In this document: piece after piece, positions 8,123 through 16,144 of the stretch
Numbering within the stretch: position 1 is the first letter of the stretch
Layout: every line of letters begins with the position of its first letter
From: Phytohabitans aurantiacus
Lineage (GTDB): Bacteria; Actinomycetota; Actinomycetes; Mycobacteriales; Micromonosporaceae
DNA length: 64,000 nt
Assembly: GCF_027923225.1 (NCBI RefSeq)
Contig: NZ_BSDI01000056.1
Coordinates: forward strand, 1 to 64,000
Direction of reading: 5' to 3'
Notes under the pieces: generated by a model
Told to the model about the DNA's origin: nothing
Database searches by the model: none
Seen by the model: only the letters and a program-made list of their open reading frames with translations
Position numbers and translations under genes: made by a program

Positions 8123-9076
8123 ATGAAGACCAGCGTGGATGACGCTCGCCGATGCGCACGCGCCCTCGTGGCGAGCCTGGACGAACAGCAGCGCAGCCTG
8201 GTCCGCGGTGACCTCGCCGACTCCGATCTGCGGCAGTGGACGTACCTTCCGGGAAACCGGCCCGGCCTTCCGATGGAGTATCTCAGCGACGCACAGCACA
8301 CACTCGCGATCGAATTGCTCCTGTCGGGCCACTCCCCCGCCGGTGGAGACCTCGCCATGGGCGCCGTCGAGGTCGAGCGGGTCCGGCGCGAACTGGTGAC
8401 CGGCGCGCCGCCCGAGGGTGACCGGTACTGGCTGCGCGTGCTCGGCGACCCGGACGGCGACGAGCCGTGGGGCTGGCGAATCAACGGCCACCACCTGGCC
8501 GTACACGTCATCGTGACGCCCGGTGGCATCACGTTCACGCCACACTTCATCGGTTCCGAACCAGCGGTCGTACCCTCCGGGCCGCACGCCGGACGCCGCA
8601 TCCTCGGCCCGGAGGAAGACCTGGCCCGCCAGCTGGCGACCGGGCTCGACCCCGACCAGCGCGCGCTCGGCATCAGCTCCGGCGACGCACCCGACGACAT
8701 CCTCACCCGCTACGACCCGGTCGCCGACCCGACGCTGCTGCCCGAAGGCATCGGCCGCGACCAGCTGCGTCCGGCACAGCGGGAAGTCCTCGACCAGCTC
8801 GTCCAGCGGTACCTGCACCGGGCGCCGACACCGTACGCGCTGTCGTGCTGGCGCGACGCCGAGGCGGCGGGCCTCGACCGGATCCGATTCGCGTGGGCAG
8901 GCCCGACGACTCCCGGCGAGCGCCATTATTACTGCGTGCGGGCGCCCGAGTTCCTCATCGAATACGACAACACCCAGGACGGCGGCAACCACGCCCACTC
9001 CGTATGGCGGCACCTACGCGACGACTGGGGCACCGACCTGCTCCGCGCACACTACGCACGCCTGCACTCCGGGTAA
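8123..9076 (+). CDS. DUF3500 domain protein
   Basis: This 317-residue protein resembles DUF3500 proteins throughout. Recognisable parts are the helical start with SLDEQQR, the WGWRINGHHLAVHVIV block, FTPHFIGSEPA, GPEEDLARQL, and the end RHYYCVRAPEFLIEYDNTQ followed by NHAHSVWR. The many His residues in the central and C-terminal blocks could bind metal. No signal peptide is present. The function of the family is not established. It stands alone, divergent from the fusion gene and co-directional with the flavin oxidase. Confidence 0.75.
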   Translation: MKTSVDDARRCARALVASLDEQQRSLVRGDLADSDLRQWTYLPGNRPGLPMEYLSDAQHTLAIELLLSGHSPAGGDLAMGAVEVERVRRELVTGAPPEGDRYWLRVLGDPDGDEPWGWRINGHHLAVHVIVTPGGITFTPHFIGSEPAVVPSGPHAGRRILGPEEDLARQLATGLDPDQRALGISSGDAPDDILTRYDPVADPTLLPEGIGRDQLRPAQREVLDQLVQRYLHRAPTPYALSCWRDAEAAGLDRIRFAWAGPTTPGERHYYCVRAPEFLIEYDNTQDGGNHAHSVWRHLRDDWGTDLLRAHYARLHSG

Positions 9077-9138
9077 GGAGTGACCATCGAGATACGTCGG
9101 CGCCGGCGAGCACCGCACATCGTTGTTAGCGTGCCGGT

Positions 9139-10476
9139 ATGGAGGGCATCGCGGGGAGCGTCGTTCGACCGTCCGAGCCGGGATACGACGACCAGCGACT
9201 GGGGCTGAACCAGGCCCTGGAGCCGCGACCGGCGTACATTGTCGGCGCGACCGGCGAGCACGACATGGTGGCCGCCGTCCGGCTGGCCGCGCGGGAGAAA
9301 CGAGCCGTCGCGGTGCGGGCCACCGGGCATGGTCCGGCGGCATCCGCTGACGACGCGGTGCTGGTCGACACGCGCCGCATGGACGGCGTCCGCGTCGACG
9401 CGGAGAAGAAGACCGCCTGGATCGAGGCCGGCGCCCAGTGGCGGCACGTCGTGGCGCTCGCCACGCCGCACGGGCTGGCTCCGCTCAGCGGATCCAACCC
9501 CGGCGTGGGCGCCATCGGATACCTGGTGGGCGGTGGCGCCGGGCTGCTGGGCCGCCGATTCGGTTTCGGCGCCGACCATGTGCGGCGGCTGCGTGTCGTT
9601 ACCGCCGACGGCGCGCTACGCGAGGCGTCGCCCGACAGCGACGCCGAGCTTTTCTGGGCGGTACGCGGTGGCAAGGACAACTTCGGCCTGGTGGTGGGCG
9701 CGGAGGTGGACCTGTTCGACGTGCCGCGCCTGTACGGCGGCGAACTGTGCTTCACCGGCGCGGCCACCGCCGACGCGCTGCACGCCTACGCCGAGTGGAC
9801 CCGCGCCGCCCCCGAGGAGATGGCCTCCTCGGTACTGCTCATGCGGTACCCGGACGACCCCGCGATCCCCGAGCCGTTACGCGGACAGTTCGTGACCCAT
9901 GTCCGGGTCGCGTACAGCGGCGAGGCGGCCGACGGCGAGCGCCTGACGCGGCCGTTGCGCGAGTTCGGCCCCGTCCTTCTCGACACCGTGCGTGACATGC
10001 CGTATGCCGAGGTCGACACCGTCCACCACGAGCCCACCGGCGAGCCTTTCGTGGCCTACGACCGCAACGTGTTGCTGAAGGAGCTGACCGCCGAGGCGGT
10101 CGACACGCTGGTCACGCTGGCCGGTCCGCGCGCGGAAGTGCCACTCGTCGTCGAGCTGCGACACTTCGGCGGCGCCTACGCCCGCCCGCCGAAGGTCCCG
10201 AACTGCGTGGGCGGGCGCGACGCGGCGTTCTCGTTGTTCGCGGCGGCCGACGCCGACCAGCGCAACCGCCAGCTACGCGACGAACTGCTGCGCGAGCTGC
10301 GCCGCTGGAGCACCGGGGGCATGAACCTCAACTTCACGGGCGTGGAAGACGCGAGCCCTGACGTGGTGCGCACCGCCTACACAGCCGCCGACTACGACCG
10401 GCTGACCGAGCTGAAGGCACGCTTCGACCCCGACAACATGTTCCGCGCCAACCTCAACATCCCGCCGAAGAGCTAA
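9139..10476 (+). CDS. FAD-linked oxidase of the berberine-bridge (BBE/PCMH) family
   Basis: This 445-residue protein has the PCMH-type FAD domain (residues ~30-200: VAVRATGHGPAASADD, then GSNPGVGAIGYLVGGGAGLL) and the C-terminal BBE motif (YDRLTELKARFDPDNMFRANLNI). His64 is the expected site of covalent FAD attachment. The second attachment Cys of bicovalent members is not found, so a single covalent link is predicted. Such enzymes oxidise alcohols, sugars or natural-product intermediates with O2. Codon 247 is TTA (9877-9879), rare here and a bldA-type control point in related bacteria. It is convergent with a MarR gene. Confidence 0.85.
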   Translation: MEGIAGSVVRPSEPGYDDQRLGLNQALEPRPAYIVGATGEHDMVAAVRLAAREKRAVAVRATGHGPAASADDAVLVDTRRMDGVRVDAEKKTAWIEAGAQWRHVVALATPHGLAPLSGSNPGVGAIGYLVGGGAGLLGRRFGFGADHVRRLRVVTADGALREASPDSDAELFWAVRGGKDNFGLVVGAEVDLFDVPRLYGGELCFTGAATADALHAYAEWTRAAPEEMASSVLLMRYPDDPAIPEPLRGQFVTHVRVAYSGEAADGERLTRPLREFGPVLLDTVRDMPYAEVDTVHHEPTGEPFVAYDRNVLLKELTAEAVDTLVTLAGPRAEVPLVVELRHFGGAYARPPKVPNCVGGRDAAFSLFAAADADQRNRQLRDELLRELRRWSTGGMNLNFTGVEDASPDVVRTAYTAADYDRLTELKARFDPDNMFRANLNIPPKS

Positions 10477-10916
10477 GCGCGTCCGTCGAGGGCGTTCTGC
10501 GCTCGCACCAGCCGGTCCATCAGCTTGATCAGGGTCTGGACGTCGTCGTCCGCCCATCCGGCGGTGAGCGTGCGCAGCACCTCGTCCTGCCACGCGTGGG
10601 CCTGACGGAGCAGTTCCTCGCCGGCGGCGGTGCTGGTGATCGCCGACGTGGCGCCGATCCGACTCGGCGCGACCCGGGCGACGAGCCCTTCCCGCTGCGC
10701 GTGCGCCACCATCCGGCTCGCGCCGGACTGGTCCAGCCCCAGCTCACGCGCGAGTTCGTTGATCGAGGTTGCCCCGCCTCGCTCGGTGAGGGCGCGCACC
10801 GCCTCGAGCACCATCACGTCGCGGCCGCGCTGGGCGTCGACGCCGAGGCCGGCGCCGGTCCATCGCCGGGACCAGAACCGCACGAACGCGAACAACGCCT
10901 GCCCACTGAGCTCCAA
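10473..10916 (-). CDS. MarR-family transcriptional regulator
   Basis: The protein is about 147 residues with the MarR winged helix: TSINELARELGLDQSGASRM then VAHAQREGLVARV (residues ~55-88), followed by a wing and a C-terminal helix. TTG 10916 is chosen because a GGAGG lies 7 bp upstream; a longer in-frame start (ATG 10967) would overlap the operator palindrome. It is divergent from the SnoaL-like gene, with the palindrome GTATGCG-TAT-CGCATAC between them. It probably represses both genes. Its stop overlaps the end of the convergent BBE oxidase by four bases. Confidence 0.82.
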   Translation of the reverse strand: MELSGQALFAFVRFWSRRWTGAGLGVDAQRGRDVMVLEAVRALTERGGATSINELARELGLDQSGASRMVAHAQREGLVARVAPSRIGATSAITSTAAGEELLRQAHAWQDEVLRTLTAGWADDDVQTLIKLMDRLVRAQNALDGRA

Positions 10917-10939
10917 GGCGACCCCTCCGTCGACGATAG

Positions 10940-10980
10940 GTATGCGTATCGCATACGATAGTCGCATGCCATACGCATAC
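10940..10980. promoter_or_regulatory. MarR operator cluster
   Basis: A perfect palindrome GTATGCG-TAT-CGCATAC occupies 10940-10956. A further CGCATAC half-site follows at 10974-10980, just before the ribosome site of the SnoaL-like gene. Two sites in a divergent gap suggest cooperative binding by the adjacent MarR protein. Confidence 0.6.
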
Positions 10981-10992
10981 GAGGAGGATGCC

Positions 10993-11370
10993 ATGCTGGA
11001 GAACCTGATCAACGCCTGGCACGACGCGGTCAACCGCCGCGACCTCGCCGCCGCGCTGGCGGTGGTGACCGATCCGGTGGAGGTGTCCGGCCCGAGGGGC
11101 GAGCAGCGCATCACCGCGCGAGACTTCGCCGACTGGATCGTCACGTCCGGGATCCGGCTCCGGCCGGTGTCGGCACACCCCGTCGACGAGCTCACCATGG
11201 TCGTCGAGCAGGAGGCGACCTGGCCGGACAACGCCGACGCCGACACGGCGGGGCCACCCGTCGCCGTCGCGACGCTGTTCAAGGTCCGCGACGGTGCGAT
11301 CAGTACGGCGCGTCGCTTCGACTCCCTGCACGACGCCCTGCGCGCGGCGACCGCCGGGACACCGGGCTGA
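10993..11370 (+). CDS. SnoaL/NTF2-like protein
   Basis: This 125-residue cone-fold protein has the pattern of SnoaL-like domains: an N-terminal helix (LINAWHDAVNRRDLAAALAVV), a strand with GPRGEQRI, and the final sheet VATLFKVRDGAISTARRFDSL. Members act as cyclases, hydrolases or isomerases, or bind small ligands; this one lacks an assigned catalytic set. ATG 10993 is set by GAGGAGG 5 bp upstream. Transcription is probably controlled by the divergent MarR gene through the palindromes at 10940-10980. Confidence 0.72.
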   Translation: MLENLINAWHDAVNRRDLAAALAVVTDPVEVSGPRGEQRITARDFADWIVTSGIRLRPVSAHPVDELTMVVEQEATWPDNADADTAGPPVAVATLFKVRDGAISTARRFDSLHDALRAATAGTPG

Positions 11371-11380
11371 CGTAACCGGC

Positions 11381-12967
11381 CTACCCGACCGGGAATCGGC
11401 AGAGGACCCGCGCCAGGGCCGCGTCGATCGCGGCGCCCGCGTCGTCGACCGGTTCGCGGGCACGCCACGCGACCACGCCGTCGGGGCGCACGAGGGTCGC
11501 GCCACCCGGTCCGAGCCCGTACGCCTCGGCGAACCTGCCCGTGGTATCACCGACGCGGCACACCTCTACGCGCCCCTCCGCGGCCCGTACCCAGTCTTCG
11601 CCGTCGGCGCCGGTGAGGAGTACGGCGTCGCGGCCGATGAGGTCCAGTGTGGACAGTTCGGTGCCGTCGCGCCGGATCGGCACGTGCGGGGCCCGCAGAC
11701 CGGGCCGGCCGCTCGGCGTGCGGGGGTCCTCCCACGGTGCGTCGTCGGCGCCGTCCTCGACGATCGCCGTCGAGCGGTACCGGTAGCCCAGATCGATCAT
11801 CGCGTCATCGACGACCGGCGCGAGACCGTCCGTGCCCAGCCCTGGATCCAGGCGGGTCACATAGCGGGTGTACGCCTGCTCGACAGTCAGCCGCCCGACC
11901 GGCAGCCGCTCCGCCTCGTACGTGTCGAGCAGGGCGGCGCCGGCCCGACCGTCGAGCACGTGAGCGAGCTTCCAAGCCAGGTTGTGGGCGTCGTGGACAC
12001 CGGTGTTGCCGCCGTAGCCACCGGTCGGCGGCATGACATGCGCGGAGTCGCCGGCGAGGAAGACGCGGCCGGCGCGGAACCGTTCGGCCCACTCGGCGGC
12101 CGCGTTCCACCGCTGTACGTCTTCGATCTCGACGGGCAGGTCCGGCGCGCCGAGCGCGTCCCGCACGTACCGCACGCAGTCGGCCTCGGTGGCGCCCTCG
12201 CCGATCGCGGTGGTGCGCCGGCCGTCACCGTCCACAGCGGAGTTGACAACCAGGAACCCCGATCGGCCGTCGAACGAGAACCGGAAGAAGCCCTGCAGTC
12301 GCGGGTTCACCACGTACACGACGCTGAGGTTGCGCCCGCGCAGCAGCGGGCGTACGTCGCCGCGGAAGTAGATCGTGATGCTGTCGGAGAACGTGCCGTG
12401 CCCGGCCATCGGGATGCCGAGCCGCCGGCGGACGGCGCTGCGCACCCCGTCGGCGGCCACGGCGTAGGCGGCGTGCACCGTCGACTCCTCGCCGGTGCCG
12501 CGGTCGCGCACCAGCGCGGTCACCCCGTCGGGCTCGACCTCCAACGAGACGACCTCGCACGAGTACCGCAGCTGCCCGCCCAGCTCGGCGGCTCGCGCGC
12601 GCAGCACCGGCTCCAGCCCGATCTGCGTCACGAAGATTCGCGGTGACGGGCTCAGGTGCTCGACGCCCTCGTTGATGTTCTCGAAGAACCACTGCAGCTC
12701 GCGCCCGCCGAGCGAGTCGACCGCCATGATCGCGCCGTTCTGCTCGAACTCGCGCTCCGCGGCCGCGATCACCGCCTCCTGCAGCCCCACCCCGCGGTAC
12801 AGCTCGACGGTCCGCTGCATCAGGAAGGCCGCCCGAGGGTGGATGGCCGTACCGGGATGGCGTTCGACGACAAGATGCTCGACGCCGTGGCGGGCGAGAA
12901 AGACCGACATCGACAGGCCGACAAGGCTGCCGCCGACAACCAGCACCGGAGTCTCCACGTGCCGCAT
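11381..12967 (-). CDS. FAD-dependent aromatic hydroxylase (PgaE/TcmG/RdmE-like)
   Basis: This 528-residue class A flavoprotein hydroxylase has VVGGSLVGL (FAD fold, ~9), AADGVRSAVRRRLGI (DG motif) and FLAGDSAHVMPPTGGYGGN (GD motif). The C-terminal thioredoxin-like extension (WVRAAEGRVEVCRV, ATLVRPDGVVAWR) is typical of polyketide hydroxylases. These enzymes use NADPH and O2 to hydroxylate polycyclic aromatics, for biosynthesis or detoxification. It is the last of three co-directional genes, 10 bp after the 194-residue gene, and that operon is divergent from the RAE-driven efflux/HelR operon. Motifs and length differ from the rifampicin monooxygenase Rox, so that name is not used. Confidence 0.85.
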   Translation of the reverse strand: MRHVETPVLVVGGSLVGLSMSVFLARHGVEHLVVERHPGTAIHPRAAFLMQRTVELYRGVGLQEAVIAAAEREFEQNGAIMAVDSLGGRELQWFFENINEGVEHLSPSPRIFVTQIGLEPVLRARAAELGGQLRYSCEVVSLEVEPDGVTALVRDRGTGEESTVHAAYAVAADGVRSAVRRRLGIPMAGHGTFSDSITIYFRGDVRPLLRGRNLSVVYVVNPRLQGFFRFSFDGRSGFLVVNSAVDGDGRRTTAIGEGATEADCVRYVRDALGAPDLPVEIEDVQRWNAAAEWAERFRAGRVFLAGDSAHVMPPTGGYGGNTGVHDAHNLAWKLAHVLDGRAGAALLDTYEAERLPVGRLTVEQAYTRYVTRLDPGLGTDGLAPVVDDAMIDLGYRYRSTAIVEDGADDAPWEDPRTPSGRPGLRAPHVPIRRDGTELSTLDLIGRDAVLLTGADGEDWVRAAEGRVEVCRVGDTTGRFAEAYGLGPGGATLVRPDGVVAWRAREPVDDAGAAIDAALARVLCRFPVG

Positions 12968-12977
12968 ACGCAGCAAG

Positions 12978-13562
12978 CTACTCCGCTGGCTTCTCGCGGT
13001 ACAGGTCGATGTATTCGGCGCCGACGTCGGGCATGGGAGTATCGCGGGCGGTGGCGAACCAGATCTCGTTCTCCAGCCAGAAACGGCACAGGAACGCCTC
13101 GAACGACTCGGCGCAGAACTCAATCTCGAACGGATCGGGGTCCGCCGTCTCCTCGTCCGCCACGTCGTAGTATTCGCCCGAGCAGACCACCGCGTGGTCG
13201 GCGCCGTCGCCGGTCACGCGCAGGTACCAGTACAGGCAGCCCTGCTGGTCGGCGAGGAACCTGACGAGGTGGCCGCCGCCGTGAGGCAGTGGCACGGGCG
13301 CGTGGGCGAGGTCGAGGAAGCACGCCGTGCTGGAACGGACCCGGTCCTGCAGCGCCGACGTGGCCATGAAAAGCGTGAAGGCCGCCGGCAGCGGCACTCG
13401 GGCGCGCCGGCACTGGGCCAGCAACTCCAGCAGCCGCGTGGTGGCGTTGCCGTTGATGGTCCACTGGTCGTGCGCGGGCTGCTTGGCCAGCCACTCCAGA
13501 TCTCCACGCAGCTCGAACGGCACAGGCGGCAGCTCAGCGAATTCGGCTCTCACGCCGATCAT
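12978..13562 (-). CDS. Hypothetical 194-residue protein
   Basis: I do not recognise the family. The protein is acidic, without signal peptide or membrane helix. It has a Trp/Tyr-rich beta section (GCLYWYLRVTGDGADHAVVC) and a C-terminal part (FCAESFEAFLCRFWLENEIWF) reminiscent of SMI1/KNR4-like proteins, but that is a weak impression. ATG 13562 overlaps the stop of the upstream DinB gene as ATGA, so the two are translationally coupled, and the aromatic hydroxylase follows 10 bp later. Confidence 0.6.
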   Translation of the reverse strand: MIGVRAEFAELPPVPFELRGDLEWLAKQPAHDQWTINGNATTRLLELLAQCRRARVPLPAAFTLFMATSALQDRVRSSTACFLDLAHAPVPLPHGGGHLVRFLADQQGCLYWYLRVTGDGADHAVVCSGEYYDVADEETADPDPFEIEFCAESFEAFLCRFWLENEIWFATARDTPMPDVGAEYIDLYREKPAE

Positions 13563-14329
13563 GCTCTCATCGCACCGCCGGCCTCGAGCACGGCGAGGTC
13601 GCGTACCGCGTAACGGTGATGCTCGGCCTCTTCCTTGAGCACCACCTTGAGGCAGCGGCGCACGACGTACTCCTGGTCTGGATATGGGTCGGCCGGCTTG
13701 CGACCACACACCCGATCGAGCTCCGCCTCGGTGAGCCCGTCGACGACACGCCGCATCGTGGCCATGCGGGCGAGCCGCGGCACGAGTACCTCGTCGAGCG
13801 TCGGGGTGGCATCGAGGGTGAACCCGAGCTTCGCCACCGCGTCGGGCGGCATACCGCCGTGCGGAAGGCCCAACGGGTGATACGGCGCGTCCTCCTCGAG
13901 CACGGCGTTACCAAGCCAGGCATCGCTGGCCATCAGCAGGTGCCGTTGGGTCTCGACGAACGACCACTCGCCGTCGACCCGCTCGTGCAGCTTGGCCTCG
14001 GGCAGGAGCCGGGCGCGGTCGAGCGTCGCCTCCCATTGCGTCTCGATGGCATCCCAGGCGGCCCGGTAGTCGGCGCAGGACGCGGCGTCACGCGCCAGCA
14101 CCCGCGTGGGATGCGTCCGGTCGAGCTCGGCCTCGACGTAGGCGGTCACGTCGACGTCGTTGACGACGACACGGCCGAAGGCGCCACCGAGGTAGACGTC
14201 GCCCCCGTAGCAGTCCACGATCTTCAGGCCGCTGACCTCGCAATCGCGAATCTCGAGGCCGGCGAGATCGCACAGGTGGATGCGGGCACCACGGAACTGG
14301 TCACTCTCGGTGTACGCGGCAGGCATCAC
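13559..14329 (-). CDS. DinB-type (DUF664) protein with a pentapeptide-like N terminus
   Basis: Residues ~15-70 form a short right-handed-helix-like stretch (ARIHLCDLAGLEIRDCEVSG, then LKIVDCYGGDVYLGGAFG). Residues ~75-255 are a DinB four-helix bundle with the conserved VDGEWSFVETQRHLLMASD and a late HH (EAEHHRYAVRDL), the usual metal-binding His positions. In actinomycetes DinB proteins often act as mycothiol-dependent transferases or hydrolases. It is first in a three-gene operon with a 194-residue protein and an aromatic hydroxylase, and is divergent from the rifamycin-type resistance operon. Confidence 0.75.
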   Translation of the reverse strand: MMPAAYTESDQFRGARIHLCDLAGLEIRDCEVSGLKIVDCYGGDVYLGGAFGRVVVNDVDVTAYVEAELDRTHPTRVLARDAASCADYRAAWDAIETQWEATLDRARLLPEAKLHERVDGEWSFVETQRHLLMASDAWLGNAVLEEDAPYHPLGLPHGGMPPDAVAKLGFTLDATPTLDEVLVPRLARMATMRRVVDGLTEAELDRVCGRKPADPYPDQEYVVRRCLKVVLKEEAEHHRYAVRDLAVLEAGGAMRA

Positions 14330-14371
14330 GACAACTTACTCCGACAGCGGCGGCCGCACACGCCCAACAAA

Positions 14372-14405
14372 AAAGGAAAGGCGGAGTGCTCTCCCCTTTC
14401 CCTTT
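14372..14405. terminator. Purine/pyrimidine hairpin in the divergent gap
   Basis: AAAGGAAAGG (14372-14381) can pair with CCTTTCCCTTT (14395-14405), leaving a one-base bulge and a 13-base loop. It lies between the DinB start and the rifamycin-associated element. It could act as an attenuator of the minus-strand transcript, a terminator, or only a homopurine tract. Confidence 0.35.
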
Positions 14406-14424
14406 CTAACATATAGCACGGCAG

Positions 14425-14443
14425 GGGGCTTGCGGCAAGACCC
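14425..14443 (+). promoter_or_regulatory. Rifamycin-associated element (RAE)
   Basis: The 19-bp inverted repeat GGGGCTTGCGGCAAGACCC differs at one position from the RAE consensus as I recall it (GGGGCTTGCGGCAAGGCCC). RAEs are known upstream of rifamycin-resistance genes such as rph, rox, arr, rgt and helR in actinomycetes and confer rifamycin induction. Here it lies 116 bp upstream of the efflux gene that leads into helR, so context and sequence agree. The consensus should be checked against the literature. Confidence 0.8.
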
Positions 14444-14559
14444 GGGTTGGGGCGCAGAATCGTCCACCTAAGCCAATTGCCGGCCATTCCCGTGAGAAGA
14501 CCGCGCGCTGAAGCGCGCGCACAACAGCGCGCCACCACCACTTCGACCAAGGAGAGTTG

Positions 14560-16131
14560 ATGACCGTTGCCGCCAAGACGGCAGCCCACGAAGAAGTACC
14601 GGCCGAGCAGCCCCAACGGATGTCGCACGGCGAGGTGATCCAGGCACTGTCCGGCCTCATGCTGGGCGTGTTCGTCTCGATCCTGGCCTCGACGATCGTC
14701 TCCAACGCGTTGCCGCGCATCGTTGCCGACCTCGGCGGCACCCAGTCGGTCTACACGTGGGTGGTCACCATCGAGCTGCTGGCGATGACCGCCACCGTGC
14801 CGCTCTGGGGCAAGATGGCCGACCTGTACAGCAAGAAGCTGCTGATCCAGCTCTCGCTGGGCCTGTTCGTGGTCGGTTCGCTGGTCGCCGGCTTCGCGCC
14901 GAACGTCACCGTGTTGCTGGCCAGCCGCGTCGCGCAGGGCGTGGGCGCCGGCGGCCTGGGCGCGCTCGCGATGATCGTGATGGCCGCGATGATCCCGCCG
15001 CGCGAGCTCGGCCGGTACTCCGGTGTCTTCGGCGCGGTGTTCGCGGCGGCCACGATCGCCGGCCCGCTGATCGGCGGCGTACTGGTCGACACCTCGTGGC
15101 TGGGCTGGCGCTGGTGCTTCTTCATCGGCGTACCGTTCTCGCTGGCCGCGATCGTGCTGTTGCAGAAGACACTGCACCTGCCGGTCGTGCGCCGGACGGT
15201 ACGGATCGACTGGCTGGGCGCTCTACTGATCATGGGTGGCGTCTGTACCCTGCTGGTCTGGTCGAGCCTGGCCGGTCACCGGTTCGCCTGGGGCTCGTGG
15301 CAGACCGGCGCGTTCGTCTGCGGCGGTGTGCTGCTGCTGGCGCTCGCGGTGTGGAACGAGTCGCGGGCCGCGGAGCCGATCATCCCGCTCAGCATCTTCC
15401 GCAACCGCACGGTCACCCTCGCCGTGGTGGCCAGCACGCTGGTCGGCGTGGCGATGTTCGGCGGCACCGTGTTCCTGTCGCAGTACTTCCAGGTGGCGCT
15501 CGGCAAGTCGCCGACCGTGGCCGGCCTGATGAGCCTGCCGATGATCTTCGGCGTGCTGGTGTCGTCCACTGTGGCCGGACAGCTCATCACGCGGTTCGGG
15601 CGCTGGAAGGCGTACCTCGTGGTGGGCTCGGTCGTGATGACCGGCGGGCTCGCGCTGCTCAGCACGATCGACGAGGAGACCAGCGCGGTGCTGCTCGGCG
15701 CGTACATGGCGCTGCTCGGCATCGGCGTCGGCATGCTCATGCAGAACCTGGTACTGGCCGCGCAGAACGACGTACCCGCCGCCAAGCTGGGCGCGGCGAC
15801 CTCGACGCTGACCTTCTTCCGCAGCATGGGCGGCGCGATCGGGGTCAGTGCCCTGGGCGCCGTGCTCACCAACAGGGTGACCTCGCTGTACGTCGACCAC
15901 TTCGGCGCGGCGTCGACCGGAGGCGGCAGTGCGAAGGTGCCTGATCCGCAGTCGCTCCCGGCACCGGCCCTCGCCGTCATCCGCGACATCTACGGCACGG
16001 CGACCTCGGACCTGTTCCTGGTGGCCGCGCCCATCGCGTTCCTCTCCGTACTGGCGGTGGTGTTCATCAAGGAGAAGCCCCTGTCCACCCTCACCGGCGA
16101 CGAGCGTCGCGCACTTGAAGATCGGAGCTGA
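14560..16131 (+). CDS. DHA2-family (EmrB/QacA) multidrug efflux MFS transporter
   Basis: This 523-residue protein has the 14-helix pattern of DHA2 drug:proton antiporters. Motif A-like WGKMADLYSKKLLIQ follows helix 2. Motif C-like GVFGAVFAAATIAGPLIGGV lies in helix 5, and SRVAQGVGAGGLGALAMIV is in helix 4. It should export hydrophobic drugs across the cytoplasmic membrane. ATG 14560 follows AAGGAG. The next gene, HelR, starts 13 bp after the stop, and an RAE lies upstream, so it is probably induced by rifamycins and pumps them or related ansamycins. The substrate is inferred from context. Confidence 0.88.
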   Translation: MTVAAKTAAHEEVPAEQPQRMSHGEVIQALSGLMLGVFVSILASTIVSNALPRIVADLGGTQSVYTWVVTIELLAMTATVPLWGKMADLYSKKLLIQLSLGLFVVGSLVAGFAPNVTVLLASRVAQGVGAGGLGALAMIVMAAMIPPRELGRYSGVFGAVFAAATIAGPLIGGVLVDTSWLGWRWCFFIGVPFSLAAIVLLQKTLHLPVVRRTVRIDWLGALLIMGGVCTLLVWSSLAGHRFAWGSWQTGAFVCGGVLLLALAVWNESRAAEPIIPLSIFRNRTVTLAVVASTLVGVAMFGGTVFLSQYFQVALGKSPTVAGLMSLPMIFGVLVSSTVAGQLITRFGRWKAYLVVGSVVMTGGLALLSTIDEETSAVLLGAYMALLGIGVGMLMQNLVLAAQNDVPAAKLGAATSTLTFFRSMGGAIGVSALGAVLTNRVTSLYVDHFGAASTGGGSAKVPDPQSLPAPALAVIRDIYGTATSDLFLVAAPIAFLSVLAVVFIKEKPLSTLTGDERRALEDRS

Positions 16132-16144
16132 GGACTTGAATACC

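Noticed and set aside
9014..9767. Minus-strand open frames opposite the BBE oxidase start
   Set aside because: They lie opposite a protein with clear FAD motifs and show no recognisable family.
11381..12967. Rifampicin monooxygenase (rox)
   Set aside because: The protein is a class A flavin hydroxylase near an RAE, but its N-terminal text and 528-residue length fit polyketide hydroxylases better than Rox.
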